This document shows, piece by piece, positions 21,401-34,907 of a stretch of DNA of 64,000 nt; the first letter of the stretch is position 1; each line of letters begins with the position of its first letter. The position numbers and the translations under genes were made by a program. The notes below the pieces were generated by a model that was not told the origin of the DNA, ran no database searches, and was given only the letters and a program-made list of their open reading frames with translations. The DNA is from Pisolithus tinctorius (lineage: Eukaryota > Basidiomycota > Agaricomycetes > Boletales > Pisolithaceae), in contig JANFAH010000022.1 of assembly GCA_024663395.1 (NCBI GenBank), positions 186,001 through 250,000 of the forward strand. The letters are read 5' to 3'.

Positions 21401-24400
21401 ACGAACCTACATACATCATTTTGCCGTTAGCTGTCCCACCGGTAACCAAACCGCTTTTAGAATGCCGTCGGATGCGATACATATCCGTCGTAGTACGGCG
21501 ATGGTGATGGTCTCCGATCGAGACTCGATTCGGGGCCTTGCCGGTGTCATACCCGCCTGCTGGGTATATAGACCAGGGTATACATACAATTCGCCGGAAC
21601 GGGACCCCTAAACGCGCGACTCTCGGATCAGTCTCCCGAGGGGAGAAAAGGTCTTCGTCATTTCCTTGACATAGAATTCCTTCCGAGGCTTATTCAACTC
21701 CGGCATGTGTGTCTACAAGAACCACTTCCGTCGGGCCGCAGGAAAAACCGATTCTTATAAATGTTAACCCTGTCGTCATAATATCATTGCAATGATTGTG
21801 TGTGATAAAATGATGGACATACATCGAACCGGGCGCTTCCCCGGTAAGAATCGGTCCGTTATATGTGCCTTGCATGTGGGGCCGTGATGGAGGAAAAACC
21901 AATGGACACAATACTGCTGTGGCGTGTTAACTACTAGGTCTCTTCAGGAAGGCGGAAATGTATAGATTGTTTAACCGGCCAACAAGGTCGGATCTTCACT
22001 AGGTCACCAGTCCTGCGTTCGACGTCGTGTCCGAGTCCATGACATCCTATGACATCTCATGTCGGTTGGTATCCACAGTCAGTTGACACGTGAGAGTAGT
22101 TGAAACAACCCATCACTTCCCCACAGCTCCAGCCCCCCAGGGCTAAGGCTAACCTAAGTTTAACGCATCCCCATGGAAATAACCCGCGAAGGCAGCGCGA
22201 CCTTTTCCTCAACTCAGCGCTGGAAGCTCTCGGAACCCACCCTTCTGTGACCCCGGTGACCTCGGTGCTATACTTGTAAATCAGTTCCATGGAGCCTTGA
22301 CGACGTGTCTCGAATACATCGAAGATCTAAACGCGTGTTGCGGGGAAAGTGCGACTCCAACGATCGGGTCGAGGATAGCCCTGGATAGCCGTGGCATCAC
22401 AAGGTTTTGATCAGTAATGAGTACCTACATAGTGAAACGGGGGAACAGCAAATCCGGGGTTCGGCGCGAACTTCCTTGAAAGACGAAAATGTATTGAGAA
22501 GCCTGTACGGCAGGTACAACCGGAATCCGGACGCCACTGTGTGTGACACGAACGACACAGGGGCGGGTAGAACGTGAACAATCGATGCCATGGCGTCTGG
22601 CTCCAATATGGAGTATATTTGTGGAGCGACAATGAACGTGACCAGGCAAGTGATCGGTGTACCATGCAGGCGACACGGCGAGGCCAACATACCCTGAGGC
22701 GGCATTGTGTTGGATAACTCATCGGTGTATGCCAACCGAAACCGTGTGCCCAGCAGCCTCCGACTTTCCTCCGATCCACGCGGTGTCCCACATTCATGAC
22801 GTGCCCGCAAGGCAACATGCCTGGATGGTACCTGTGCGCACCCACGATAATCCGGAATGTTGCTATCGACGATCTGAACCCGACTTCTGCTGGCCGGTTG
22901 CCACGTCATCATCCATGATAGCGGACAACAATGGTGTGGGATATGTGCTCTGATTCTTTGGATTCAATCAGTGACCTGGACGAGAGTCAGGGTTAGAACA
23001 ACATTCTGACGTGGGGTGGGATTTGGTTGCTAGCTGCCAAGGACTGGCCGTAACTCCCAATCGCTCAGGTGCTTCAGTCGACATCTGCACGCAACACGAT
23101 GAACGCCAATATACATATTAATATGAAAAAATGACCCACCAGGCTCCAGAGCATCGCGGGTTGTCCAGTCACCATGATCCCGATGATGTAATTTAGCGCC
23201 CGATGATTAGCGCCCAGGTAAATGCCCATATATGTATCGGAACTTCCCGCACCGGTATTGTGGTACCTCTTCTTACCCACCACCACCACCCCCACCGTAT
23301 TTGTCCTATTAGCACCGCGTAGGCGTATCGCCGTATCGAGTCCGACGTCAAAATTATCATGCCACTCTGGACTAATTTCCCTGGATGGAAAATGGTTTGT
23401 TTCACTCAAGGCCAAGTTTCTTATCTCCTGCTCAGCCCTTTCAGTAGATTGGCACCAATAACAATAGCTCATCCCAACTTATCCCAAGAAGACAGACAAG
23501 GACTTTAAGAACCAACACCGTTGCCCACCGCATGTTCGAACTTCTAGGTCACACCGAAGTTCTTCTGATTCCGCAATACGTACATACGTACGCATGTACA
23601 TAGCTCTCCAACCCATGACGTTCTGTTCTCTAAGATTGCACAGCTCCTTGGCGCCCCCTATTTGGTCTAGCGTGCCCGCGCGGGCACCCATGAGCACCAC
23701 CAGACGGGACATTGCGTCATGCGCCTGTATCACCGCGTTCACAGAGCGCCTTCTACACTCCGTGGTCAGTCCTTGCAAAACAGTTGAGCAAGATTTGCCA
23801 CTGGGGATCCTTGCGTTATCTATTCTGTTCCGATCTATCGGCGAAGCCGACGACGACGTGACACTCCATTGACAGTAAATAAGGTACATACTCACCGTGG
23901 CGTGTGTCTCAGTGGCGGCTCATCCCTTCCGTTTGCGCTCAATTTTGCCATGGGATCTTGAAGTGATCATCATTAATGCCGTTCGGAGCGTCGCGAGTAA
24001 TAACAAATATATTGATTGGTGGGTGAGACTCTCGAGTGGCTGGCCTCTTCCGACTCGGTCTCTTTTTCCAGTTACTGCGAGTTTGGCCGTCGGTCTATGG
24101 ACTCGGACTTAGAACGGTTCAAAGGGTCGCTAGAGCCATCAGAGTATCAGCTGCATATCCCGCATGTCGGGCTGTCTGAACAATGTCATAGGGCCACGTA
24201 GTCCAGCCAGTGGCGCAAAGGGTAAGCGCTACCGCCGCCGTCTCCACAGGTCTCCGCCGATTATGCACCTCCGGCCACAATCGTGGTCGTATCGCCTGTC
24301 CGGCAATGTGCGCAGCACTTACCAAGGGGCTTCCAATTCTCGCTGTTTGAGTTGTCACCAAGCTGTCCCTGTTGATACCCTAAGCGGTGAGTGTTGCGGG

Positions 24401-25822
24401 TACTTCAATGACCGTCTCCTTAAATGGGGCTCTGATGGTGGGGGAATCTTTTCTGAGGTAATTCCGCAGCGATCGCGGGACGGTGGATGCAACGAAACGA
24501 CGCCAAGAAGCGTGCAGACATGCTCGTTGACAGGAACGAGAGGGGTGAGATATCCGTGGTAAGTTGATAACATAATAGATCGTGTCCATAATGCCGTGGA
24601 GATTAGCATTGCATAAGTATGACAGTCGACTCGACTATTGACCAGCACGGCCTCTGGGGCACGATGATATGAACGGCCATACCAGGTCCTGTCAGTTAAA
24701 GGGAGGTCCTCGATTTTTACGAGTCCCCTAGTTTTTTGAGTGATGTAACCAGATATGTGTATTACGTCATGTAACAAGGCAGCGGAATCAAAAAGTTCAT
24801 GGAATAACAAGTCAGAGGAACGGAAGTAAATAACAAAGAAGAAAAATGAGTGTTCTATCAATGAAATATGAAACCTGGCGGAACCTTTCTACCTTATTGA
24901 AACACGTCCGGACAAACGCGAGGTCAAAAATGGACCGATAATACACACAATGGATATGGCATCCGACAGAATCAGGATCGAAGCTACTGGTTTCACTCGA
25001 CCTCCGATAAGATTCCGCGGTTGCGATATCTACCGATAATGACACGGATATGAACGGTACGGAAAACAATAAATGCACAAGACAGACAAATCGAGATCGA
25101 GACCACAACAAACGCCTGAACACAAATGACTGCGACGCGAACAAACAGTCCCAAGTCAGCGCCCCAGGCGCATACATACATAGCATAGCGTAAAGTTCAT
25201 ACAGTCAGTCAAGCTAATTACTACTTAACGGTCGTGCGGTCAAATGCTATGTGAACAAAGGGATCATTAGTATGACGGGAGAACGTCATGCACGTGGGTG
25301 GTATGTATGTGGATGATGATGATAACATCGGAAATGCGAAATAGAAACGGAGACAAGCATACGGATCGAAAAGAAACGGGGGAACACGTAACTAGATAGA
25401 CAGGTGAAATGAAAATTTTGTGATCAGAAATAAATGACCATCTATGGGAATCAACATGACCTGTCGGTGAAAGACGAACTAGCAACATCGACTCTGAGAT
25501 GACAAAAGATGCGAGGATCAGTAGATGCGTGCACAACGAAGATAGTTGGCCAAAAATACAGCTCGAATCGGTAAGATCTTGGACGATGCTGAGGATATCG
25601 AGAGATATTAATTAGATGTCGGACAAGGAAGGAGTCACGATAGCGCGAGAAGAATGAACCAGTATTGGTGGCAATGTTAGTATCGTGGAATGGCCGCGTT
25701 CAGTTAAAGATGCCGTATGCGTAAAACGGTCACCGGCATTGCGGCTATGAATGGAGCCACGGAGTGGAGGAGGGGGGGGACTTGATGCGCATACACGCAG
25801 CAGCAGCTCAGCGGGCACCAAA
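18418..25822. other. 7.4-kb gene-poor region
   Basis: I find no gene I can support. Open frames such as 18970-19473 (plus) and 22397-22912 (minus) lack recognisable domains and exon structure. CpG content is normal, so this is not the CpG-depleted transposon zone. Short protein-like segments on the minus strand near 20012-20170 and 22262-22335 share a weak IFD-containing pattern with one near 31290 (see findings). Imperfect TACATAC/GTATGTA strings are frequent. Confidence 0.4.
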
Positions 25823-26530
25823 TCAAGTTCTTACGAAAACCCTCCTGGTGTGTTTTCCCGCACGTCGACGATCCGAATAGGGGGTTGGCCTCCTCCACGA
25901 ATCATCTGGTCCTCCTGGGCCTACACTGGCAAGCCCGTTGTCGTCTCGGTAGTCCTCCGGTACTTGGAATTCTACTTTGGACACTCCAGCTTGCATGGAT
26001 GGCGGCTGTTGTGGAGGATGTGGTTGGTGATGATGGTCGTGTGGTGGACGCAGCCCGAGTGCACTGGGGTGTGAAGGGTGAGGAGGTGGATGGTGGGGAA
26101 GTTGGTGATGGTCGTGGGGGTGGTGATGCGACTGCGGCGACAACAAAGGCGCAGGTTGTGACACGGGTGGTGTACTGACATTGTTAGCGGGAGCGGCGGG
26201 CGTGGGAGCAGCGGTGTGGGGAGACGCTGGAGGAGGCGGGCCCGGCATAGTGCGATGGGGCTTGGAACGGGGATACGGAGGGGAGGAAGGAGAGGAGGCA
26301 GTTTCGGCAGGAGAATGTGGTGGCCAACTTCGCAGAATTTCCCTTCCCGCTTGAGCAAAGAAGGCGCGCTCTTGACGCTGGAAGAATCCGCTTGTGGAAT
26401 GTCTCATGTCGGAAAAGGTGGCAGGTGGTGCGGGTGGGAAGAGTGCCATGAGCTCATGCCCAGTTGGGGGTGCCGGATACTTGCGAGGACCAGCGCTGGA
26501 ATCATGGGCGATGTTGACATCTAGACTCAT
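25823..26530 (-). CDS. Hypothetical Pro/His-rich protein
   Basis: A single-exon frame of 235 residues starts at ATG 26530. A conserved-looking head (GPRKYPAPPTGHELMALFPP, FFQRQERAFFAQAGREILR) is followed by a low-complexity middle rich in Pro, His and Ser (residues about 70-185) and a basic tail (SDRRRAGKHTRRV). The head seems familiar as a conserved hypothetical in mushrooms, but I know no function. No signal peptide or membrane segment. Its start faces that of the MPP6-like gene across 1.1 kb. Confidence 0.55.
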   Translation of the reverse strand: MSLDVNIAHDSSAGPRKYPAPPTGHELMALFPPAPPATFSDMRHSTSGFFQRQERAFFAQAGREILRSWPPHSPAETASSPSSPPYPRSKPHRTMPGPPPPASPHTAAPTPAAPANNVSTPPVSQPAPLLSPQSHHHPHDHHQLPHHPPPHPSHPSALGLRPPHDHHHQPHPPQQPPSMQAGVSKVEFQVPEDYRDDNGLASVGPGGPDDSWRRPTPYSDRRRAGKHTRRVFVRT

Positions 26531-27653
26531 TACGTGAGAGATATGAGATGGGTGCGTGGGGGGAGATAGTCACCTCGGAGGACGTATTGTTTTGGAAGGG
26601 GACTGTGGGCAGTGGCAGTAGAGGTGCTGGAGGGGGGAGAAGGGGAGTGAGGGTGGGACACAGGATGGAGATGGAAGGTAGACATGGTGGGTGAGCAGGA
26701 GGGTAATAAGAGTAGGTGGTGGAAGGGAAGAGGGTCCCCCTTATATACTGTACATCATATCTTCAGGCAAGAGAGATATAGAAAAGATTACCCCGCTGTG
26801 CGCATACATGCATGTATGCGTGTGTATGCGTGTTTGAGTAAGCGAGATTCGATTCGTGACAAGGTGACGTGTTCGAATTCTCGCTCGGAGTGTGATCTGC
26901 GACGTTGGTTACGTCCAAAAATGAAGAAGGCAGTCACTTCTTCGTCTATTATCGCGGAATCTGCCAATATCGATGCACCGTCCCCACGCTGACTCCCTTT
27001 GTTTTCTCGTGTGTGGACCTGTCAGATCTCCTCATCTTAGATTCACCGGATCTCTGTCTCCTTGGTTTCCGGACAGTGGCCCCTGTCATATTCTGTCCAC
27101 CACTGCTTTCATCTCCCCCACCCATCTTATCCAAGGGGCACTTCCATGACATGCTCCCCTTGCTTGTTGTTTCATTCGGACCACTACTTTGCACACCACA
27201 TCCTCGGACCTAACATGTCACAGATATCTTATGACCATCCGCCATCCAACACGAGGCTCGCAGGAAATGAAGACGTCATATGCTCATTTCATTTCAGTCC
27301 GAAATACCAAGGGTCACCACAGCAAGCGACACACGTCCTGGGCCAAATCCGCGCACTGGCAGTCCTGGAAGGCATGCTGGAGGGCTGTATTACGCCACAC
27401 CAGACAAATCGGATATTGATTCCTTCCGTAGTAGGGTACATCGTGGGAAGGCGTTATGTAAACTCGAGGGCACTGCAAGATCGCATGCGGTTCCTCTCAC
27501 CGCCGTGGGCCTATCCGTTGTTAAATTTCTTGGCCAGCGAACCCATCGCCTCGACGAGGCAGGCACCATCATTATCTACGGCGTATCAATCAAAAAATAC
27601 TCGGCGAAAAGAACAGCGTTAAACTTAACTCGACTTGCTTATCCACTCGCAAA
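26531..27653. other. Divergent intergenic region
   Basis: It separates two outward-facing gene starts. Open frames inside (27062-27622 and overlapping ones) have no recognisable domain. A GTTCGAATTC string near 26872 is not part of a tRNA I can fold. Confidence 0.45.
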
Positions 27654-28648
27654 ATGCCTCAAAAATCACTGAGCACGACAACCCTTGCACTTCGTTTCAT
27701 GCAAAATAGCGCACACAAGCAGAACACGGAACAGAAGAAGGTGGAACTAGAACAAGCACACGTCAAAGATGACGCAGAATGGGAGGTGTCGGAGGAGGTG
27801 AGAAGGGCATGGGGAGTGGTCCATGGAGGAGACGAAGACAGGAAACGTGTGACATATGAGCAGTCCTACCTTCCATTTCTTTTCCCATCGCTCTCAGATG
27901 GGGAGAATGAAAGGGTTCGCGGTCATGAGGGGAGATTACATGCCGGAATGAAGGTGGATATTGGCGACGACGACGGTGAAGAGTGGGATGACGGCGACGA
28001 AACTCGTCATATGGGCTCGCAGAACACGGTATCCCTACGCCCACGAGGTCGTCGTACTTTTGGTAAACACGGTCGAGAAGTTGCTCAGGTGCGTGCGTAT
28101 TCCCATCGCGCTCAGATTTCGCCAGGCACACCGTCAACCATTCTTATTTAAACATGCGACAGATCACGTCCGCAGCAGACGAAACGTCGAGCGTACTCAC
28201 GAATACAGACGCTACTACAGCCGACACATCTACCGCTTCTCCAAGGAAACTTGGTCGCCTCAAATCTATCTCATCGTTTGGAAAACCACAATCGTCGAAA
28301 AAAGGGAGGGAAACAACTTCGGGCGAAGGCATGGAGATTGAGAAGCGGGAAAGGGACCCTTCGAAGACCGCCAAGAACGTCATACGAGATATCTCCGGTG
28401 TTGGCACGGATCTACGAGCACAGCGTCCCAGTGGGTTTATGAAACCGCAAGGCGTCGATGCCCCTGTTCGGGTCAACGTAAAGGATGAGGATGGGTCACC
28501 ATCTTCGCCCATGTCACCCGCAGCTGTGGATTTGACTGTGACGCGAAGGAAGGACAAGGCGAAAATGAAGCGCGCGGGCGACGCAGCCAGGCTCGAAGGA
28601 CGAGATGGACCGACGAAGAAAAAACCGAAGCTCGAAGTAATTGAGTAG
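27654..28648 (+). CDS. MPP6: MPP6-like nuclear exosome cofactor
   Basis: Two exons, 27654-28088 and 28163-28648, give 306 residues; the intron is GTGCGT...CGACAG in phase 0. The first residues (LSTTTLALRFMQNSAHK) match the N-terminal helix by which MPP6 binds the Rrp6-associated RNA exosome. Further MPP6-like blocks are DDAEWEVSEEVRRAWG, TYEQSYLPFLFPS, RGRRTFGKHGRE and, in exon 2, PSGFMKPQGVDAP. The tail is basic (KKKPKLEVIE), consistent with a nuclear RNA-binding protein that helps the exosome process structured RNAs. It is longer than the human protein, as I expect for fungal members. Confidence 0.7.
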
Positions 28649-31600
28649 CCCGCTGTGGTGACCATCTGGATGGCAAGTGACCTTTCACACGGCCCGGAGA
28701 CGCTGTTACGCTCGCTGTTAGTCTCCGGTAGATCTCTGGTCTAGGTCGGGTCGCTTGTCGCAATATTTCTGATCGGCGACCAGGGAGATGACGGACGACT
28801 GGATAACCCGAAGGTGAGGCAAGGGTCGATGCCGATCACCATGCGGCATAATGTCATTGGTAGTGGTGACCCTCCTTTCAATTGAGCATCGGCGGGGGAC
28901 GGGTATTGGGGAGAATGAATGAGCGGTGCCATGTCCGGGACTTTGGGAGTAGTAACGTCATCGAACAATGTGCTTACGGTACGTCCTCGAGGCACAAGAC
29001 GTCGCTTCGCCCCATCAGTCGGTTCGGTAGTTCCGGATGCAGTGGGTCCAGTAATCGCGGTCTTGCTAAATGATCCATCCACTGCGCCCGCTCATTATTA
29101 GATTGCCTGCCAGTCTTGGGTCAATTGCTGCCTGCTTCTCTTTCACATTTCATTTCTTTCATCCCCACATTACCTCACACGACCACCAATGGAATGGAAT
29201 TAAAGCAGGGGTGTATTTCTTTTTTGCATTGTTCACCAGTCTTTCCCGAACGAGCAAATACCAGAAGCGTCACGTCCCTGCAGGGCGCTAGCGTCACGGA
29301 TCTCCGACTCGAGTAGTAGCCTGAAGTGTGGAGAACTGAATAGGTTCGGCCCGAAGATCCATACAATGTGTTCTGTTCTGCGAGTTCCGCGCGTACGTAC
29401 TTGGACAGACATATACATCCACGATTACCCCTAGACTACCTACTATGGCCCGCTATTGGGTCCTCCTTTGTAGACGGCGTTCTTTGAAAAAGAATTCCCT
29501 ATATATATTCCGCCCGCTGTCCTGGTACTTCAGTTGTAACGGCGCAACAGTACCTGGTTCTTGCATGGAAAACGAATATTCTTCCGTTGATGCTCCGGGG
29601 AAGTCACTGATTACATGATATAAAATATTCGACGCCAATCACGCGGATAAACGTGAAAGGTAGTATGTATTATCCACTCATGCCATGTGATGTATGTGAT
29701 GGCTGGTAGGACACTAAAGTTGATATCGCTAGCTAGGCGGCTTGGGAGTCGGTCAGGCATCACTGACAACTTGTTGATATCAGGCGTCGCATGTCTGTTC
29801 TACCGATCCTCACCAACATGGTGTGCCAGCACTAAGTAATACACCATGCCCACATAGGATGATGCGGATGCGAAACTTTCTTCGACAAGCGTGGTTAATA
29901 GCGAGTTTTGTTGATTATACGGCCCGAAATCCTTGAAGAGTGCGTCGGAGTGCACGGAGGGACCGAGAAGATATCCCTATACAGGATAAATGTGTTCTTC
30001 CTCTATGTTAACGGTCACCAAAAAAAAAATCCACCAAGTGTGATGCTAGTGTGCATCGAGGACGCGTGTGCAGGTTCTGGTCTACTTACTCACACGGAAG
30101 GACAACCCACCATGAAGCTGTCTGCTTGGCAGCGACCGAAATTGTCACACAATCGCGGTCTTACCCGTTCTGATGAAACTAGAAGTGAAACCTACCTAAT
30201 GGCTCGCAGATATGTAGGCAGCGATTTCGTGGACATAGTGGGGACAACTCCAAGTAGGTAGAATGTATCCGGGTCACCATCGGACAAGTGGCCACATTGA
30301 AACCAAGGGTGGAGGTCGAAGACGACGTATCACATAACGTCATAATTCTTCGCTCCATGGACGGAGGTTGCGTACTGCGTTGTGGCGTAGTAATGGAATA
30401 AGGAATAAATGTACCAAGGGAACTCCTGGTCACAAGCTTCGTTATCGTAGACACTGCAACTACCAGGCGGAAACAATTAAGGCCAAGAATAGCGGAGGCG
30501 GAAGATCCGGCGGCGTCCAGGCTCGAGCTTGTTCGAGCACAGGCTCGGGTTCAGCCGTTCGGCCTTGTCGGACATGAGAGCAGTGTCATGATACCTGCCT
30601 GGTAAGTGAATGATGCAGTGCAATACAATGCACAGACCAAGTCCGGGAGGTTGCCCACAAACTATAATTATTACCCCTTGGCAACTTTTCAGGTTTGACT
30701 GATGGTCATCGTCGAGCTGGCATAGGCATACCAAAACCGAGATGGAAATTGGGAACCGAGGCCTCGGGTATATACTTATCTCTCACTCCGTCGTCCCGTC
30801 TTTGATTGTGTATGCGCGCAATACGATTCGCAGCGTATAGCTACGCGGACTCCACGGAGGCAACCTTGGAAACGAGCAGGAGATAGATACTTATCAGACA
30901 AAACAAACAGAATTAACAATATATTGCCCAGCCGATGGACAAATACCTTCCGTTACATACCCAGCAGCCATGGCGGCGCCGAGGGGGAATGTATGGCCCT
31001 GAGGGTATGGTTGTTACCTGCGCGCTGAAAGAGCGGAGGAAATGAAGGAGTGGAAGATAAGAGACATACAGTATATTGGTCAGAAGGGCGAACACTTCGC
31101 GGGTACATTGTACACTGACAGAGACACATACTGCGGATGGCGTGCTGAAGGCGTGCAGTAAGGGCCGATTTGGTTGACGTTCAGCAGGCGTCCGGTGTTG
31201 ACCGTATCAATTCACTGCAGTGATAGGTTCATAGTCAGCAGCACCATACCTCCTTCGTATGCCTAATAGAAGACTAAGCATTCACCAGAACACTCGATGT
31301 GCTGCTCGAAGATGATCACCCACTCATCAAGCTGCTCGTACTCGAAATGCCATGTGTCGTGAAGTGCTGCCACAATTAGACTTGGTTGTCGGTTCATTAT
31401 GGGCGCTTTCTTCGTCTTCGTGTGTTGCCTTTTCCGTGCGCCTCTATATTCTTCAGCAAGGCTAGTAGCTGACTACTATGTACCTTGTACCTTGCGCGCA
31501 TCAGTCAGCCAGCATGTTCCATGGGAATTTGGAATAATGGGCCCACTTCATGTGTCTTGGCAGAGGATTATCGTAAACGCGGGGTAAACGGCAACTCAGT

Positions 31601-34600
31601 TCTCTGATAGCAATCGGCGCACCCACGCATGTAAGTCCGGTTTTGACCTTTTCCAAAAATTCGATGGAAAGTCAGGTTCAAAAGGCAATTCTGGGAAATT
31701 ACCAGGGATTTTCATCGGATCAGACACGACATGTCCCGCCGACTTGTCGGGGTGGTAGATAAGCTCGGTCTGGACGCTGTGAAAATTTGTGATGCCGTCG
31801 TCGGCGTGCAACCACACTTTCGATAGTCATGGATATGGTCAATGTGCACCTGCTATCTGAAATGGACGTTGGAGCAGATGTCTATAACGTATATGAATAA
31901 GGGATGGATGCTCCTGAGTACCAAGGCAGTGGCAGTGGGTTTGATAGGGCTTGATAGTGATGTCGCACGATCACTACAGCTTGATCGAAATCAGAACTTG
32001 GTTAGGTTACGGGTCAGAGGCACGCGATGATGTCAGTACGCGTCCTCAAAAGGCCAACCCGTGCTGAAAGATAAGTAATAAGTTTAGGTGTGAGTACGTA
32101 CAATGGTGCACCTCGTCATCGTGCACATGCTACTCGGATTGAGTTTCTCGACATGCGTGGGATGGTGACAGCGGCAGGGACTATGGGAATTCATTTACAA
32201 TCAGAGTCAAACCTGGTCCTGCCGCCTGGCAGCTAAAATGCGTTCATTATGCTGCCGCTGTGATAGATAGGTACGTGCGTATAACATCATCACGCAATGA
32301 TAAGATTCGTGAAATGAATTCGTACAGACACGGACACGAGGCAATGGAAGGTCGGAAGGGAGAGCACGCCGATATCGATGATATCATCCCTATCATATCT
32401 GTATCTTTCATCATTAACCCCGAGTACCCTCTTCTCGAACCCCGTATTGTAATTTCGCCCTTTTTTGTTCCCCTTCCCCCTTTTTCTCGCCTTCCGCCCT
32501 TGCCTTCGTATGTATCCCCCTTCCTATCAGTGCTCGCCCTTCTCCTAACGTATCCGGACTTTCCTTCAAATGAAATTGCAGAATCTTTGGCGCTCCGCAC
32601 ATATCGCTTGCGTCGTGTCCGTAAAACAAATTCTGGTGGGGACCCTGTTGAAGTCGTATCACGATGTGGTAAGAAGTATGATGACAGTAATGATGCCACC
32701 ACAGGATAAGAAGCACACCGCAGCCTGGCTGTTTAATGTATACTCTCGATTTTCAGACACACACACAGAGCTGGTTTCCGGCCGAGGGCACCGAGGCCCT
32801 GGCGTATGAAGGAACTTCCGGAAGACCACAGGGGTCGGGGTCCAGTTCTGTCCAGCTCTCAGGCTAAATCTTTAACATTCCGCGCTCCATTTCTGATCAG
32901 CACCACCCGGTAGGCAAACCTAGAAGGTTTGCTTCGGTTGTAACCGCCTCCGTCGTTGTCGCGCGACCGTTCTGCTCGATCAGTGAACCTTGTTATTGCG
33001 GGCGCCCGCCCGTCCCTCTGAAGCCACCATATTCAAAGTTCTGGATGAAAGTATCTCCAATACTTCAGATTCTTCCATTGCTTTCTGGGGATGGAAGATA
33101 AACGGCCGACGCGCCACTTGGAATTTCTGGAACATTGAGTACCGCTTTAACCACCCCAATACAGCGCGATCGCCCGCAGGTAGGGAGAGCTTCGGCTGCA
33201 GAAGCGAGAAGCATTCCAAAACCCCACCGTTATTGAATTGTATCTGGATCGAGTTTCGGAAGTGAGAGAGGATCCTCTTAACGACGAAAGAAGTCAGAAG
33301 GAAGGTCGGAAGGTTCCATCCACGAGTCACATCCATCAATAGTCCGCCGGTCGGTTATGCCTCGATCATCACAATCATTCACTGAAGCAGAGGGATGGCC
33401 CGGGAATGCAGAGACACCTTTGCATCACCGGTGATACCCACGCCAGGACCCGAGACAGTTACTACATTAAGTACCCCCCCGTCCCACATATATATCTCCC
33501 TTTATTAATTTCTCAACACTGAAGTCACCCTTTTCTCGTAATGTTGGGAGAAGAGAAGATCTATTTGGCATCGCGGTGATGCGCCTTGAATGCACTGATT
33601 GATATCGCGACCCACTCGTGATCAAGGGGCGGGAGTGTGTGGGTGACAATTAGATTTGAACGTGAAATACTGTCAATTACACGTCAAGAATGAAACGGTG
33701 GGCTCCGATAGTTAAAGAACCCCCTCTCAGCAGGCTCAGCTAATGGAGGGGGCAAGGTTGTGGTTGTGCATCCGCCAGCCACGGGCTACTGTATACTGCT
33801 AATACTATGGTGAGTACTGATGAGTGTAGCAGGATCATAAGTACGTACCTGCACACAGCGCAGTGGACCTGTTGAGGGGAACAAGGTAAGATTGCGTACG
33901 TGAAAGTGTGGGTGACAGTAGTCATCTCCGGGGCCTATTTTTTGTTCCCCGATGGTACACTAATCAGTGAGGTACTACCTGGCAGGCGTGCGCGCGCGCA
34001 TGTCCTTGTAAAGGCAAGTGTCTACATTATAAGGAACCCGCTTTGTTGCAATGCTGACCAGGCGGTTTCCTATTTGCGCACCGGGTCTCGGCCACGGTCT
34101 TATTAAGATCATGCGATGATGGGAGACTGTTGGTCGGGATCAGAAAAGCACAGGCTCCGGATTGCGGAGCTTGGCGGCGAACGTTTCTACGGTGTGTTCT
34201 CTGTCATTGTACATAGGCGATCCATTTATGTACGTTGATACTATTCGACAGCGGTGTAAATCAAAACTTTGATTTAGGCGGGTGAATACCATGGCGGAGC
34301 AGAGTAGGTATGGAAGCTAATTTCCACACCCAATACCATAGAAAAATAAATTTTCTCCCCTAAAAACGCACAACGTCGCAATAGGACGAGTGTTGATAGA
34401 TGAAAAGATAAATACCCAAGGGAGACATCGTGTACATACATAGCTGTGGTCCCAACGGACTTGAGTATAAGGATAAGTTAGTACTGGTATCCATTCAGTT
34501 CCCACTCTCTTATCTGCGAGAGTATGTATGACAGAATGCGTTCCAAGTACGAGGTGTGACAGCAAAATTTTGACGTGTGTGCCCACTAGTCGGTCGTCTA

Positions 34601-34907
34601 GCGTGAGTTGGTCGTGTCTAGTAAAATGTCGTTATGAAACCATGAGAATGCGGCCACGGGTGTATCGAGTCGCCAAATTGTAGGGCAGCGAGTTTAGCCG
34701 TTTGTCCGTCCGTTCGTAAAAGAAAAGAACGCAGGTCACTAGAGTGTGGGTTAGGTCGGCAGGGCCCGTCCAGTCAGGGGAACGGCATCCTGGGTACCGC
34801 AGAACCACCGCACTCGGTTCCAGTGTCTTGTTCTCCTTGTTTTCTCCCACTACTCCGCAGCCGCATATCATGTAATGTTGGTTATGCAACAGAAAAAATT
34901 GCGAGGT
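28649..34907. other. 6.3-kb gene-poor region
   Basis: No complete gene is supported. On the minus strand near 31290-31390 a coding-like stretch reads LHDTWHFEYEQLDEWVIIF, and 31596-31817 is open (HADDGITNFHSVQTELIYHP). They may be exons of a diverged or decayed gene between about 30.9 and 31.9 kb, but no family is recognised. A perfect 8-bp hairpin (GCAAACCT/AGGTTTGC, 3-nt loop) lies at 32914-32932. Confidence 0.4.

Noticed and set aside
22397..22912. 171-codon minus-strand open frame
   Set aside because: Cys/Arg-rich random-looking translation, overlapped by other open frames of similar length on both strands; no domain and no exon context.
24196..24330. tRNA-like D-arm (TGGCGCAAAGGGTAAGCGC)
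   Set aside because: The D-arm-like part is good, but no anticodon stem or T-arm (GGTTCRANTCC) follows at the right distance.
27062..27622. 186-codon plus-strand open frame between two genes
   Set aside because: No domain, overlaps other open frames, and lies in the divergent promoter interval of two better-supported genes.
32247..32709. Overlapping 150-codon open frames on both strands
   Set aside because: Mutually antisense frames in low-complexity sequence; neither translation looks like a protein family.
32914..32932. Perfect 8-bp hairpin with 3-nt loop
   Set aside because: Isolated, not at a gene end and without a T run; one such hairpin in 64 kb is not surprising.
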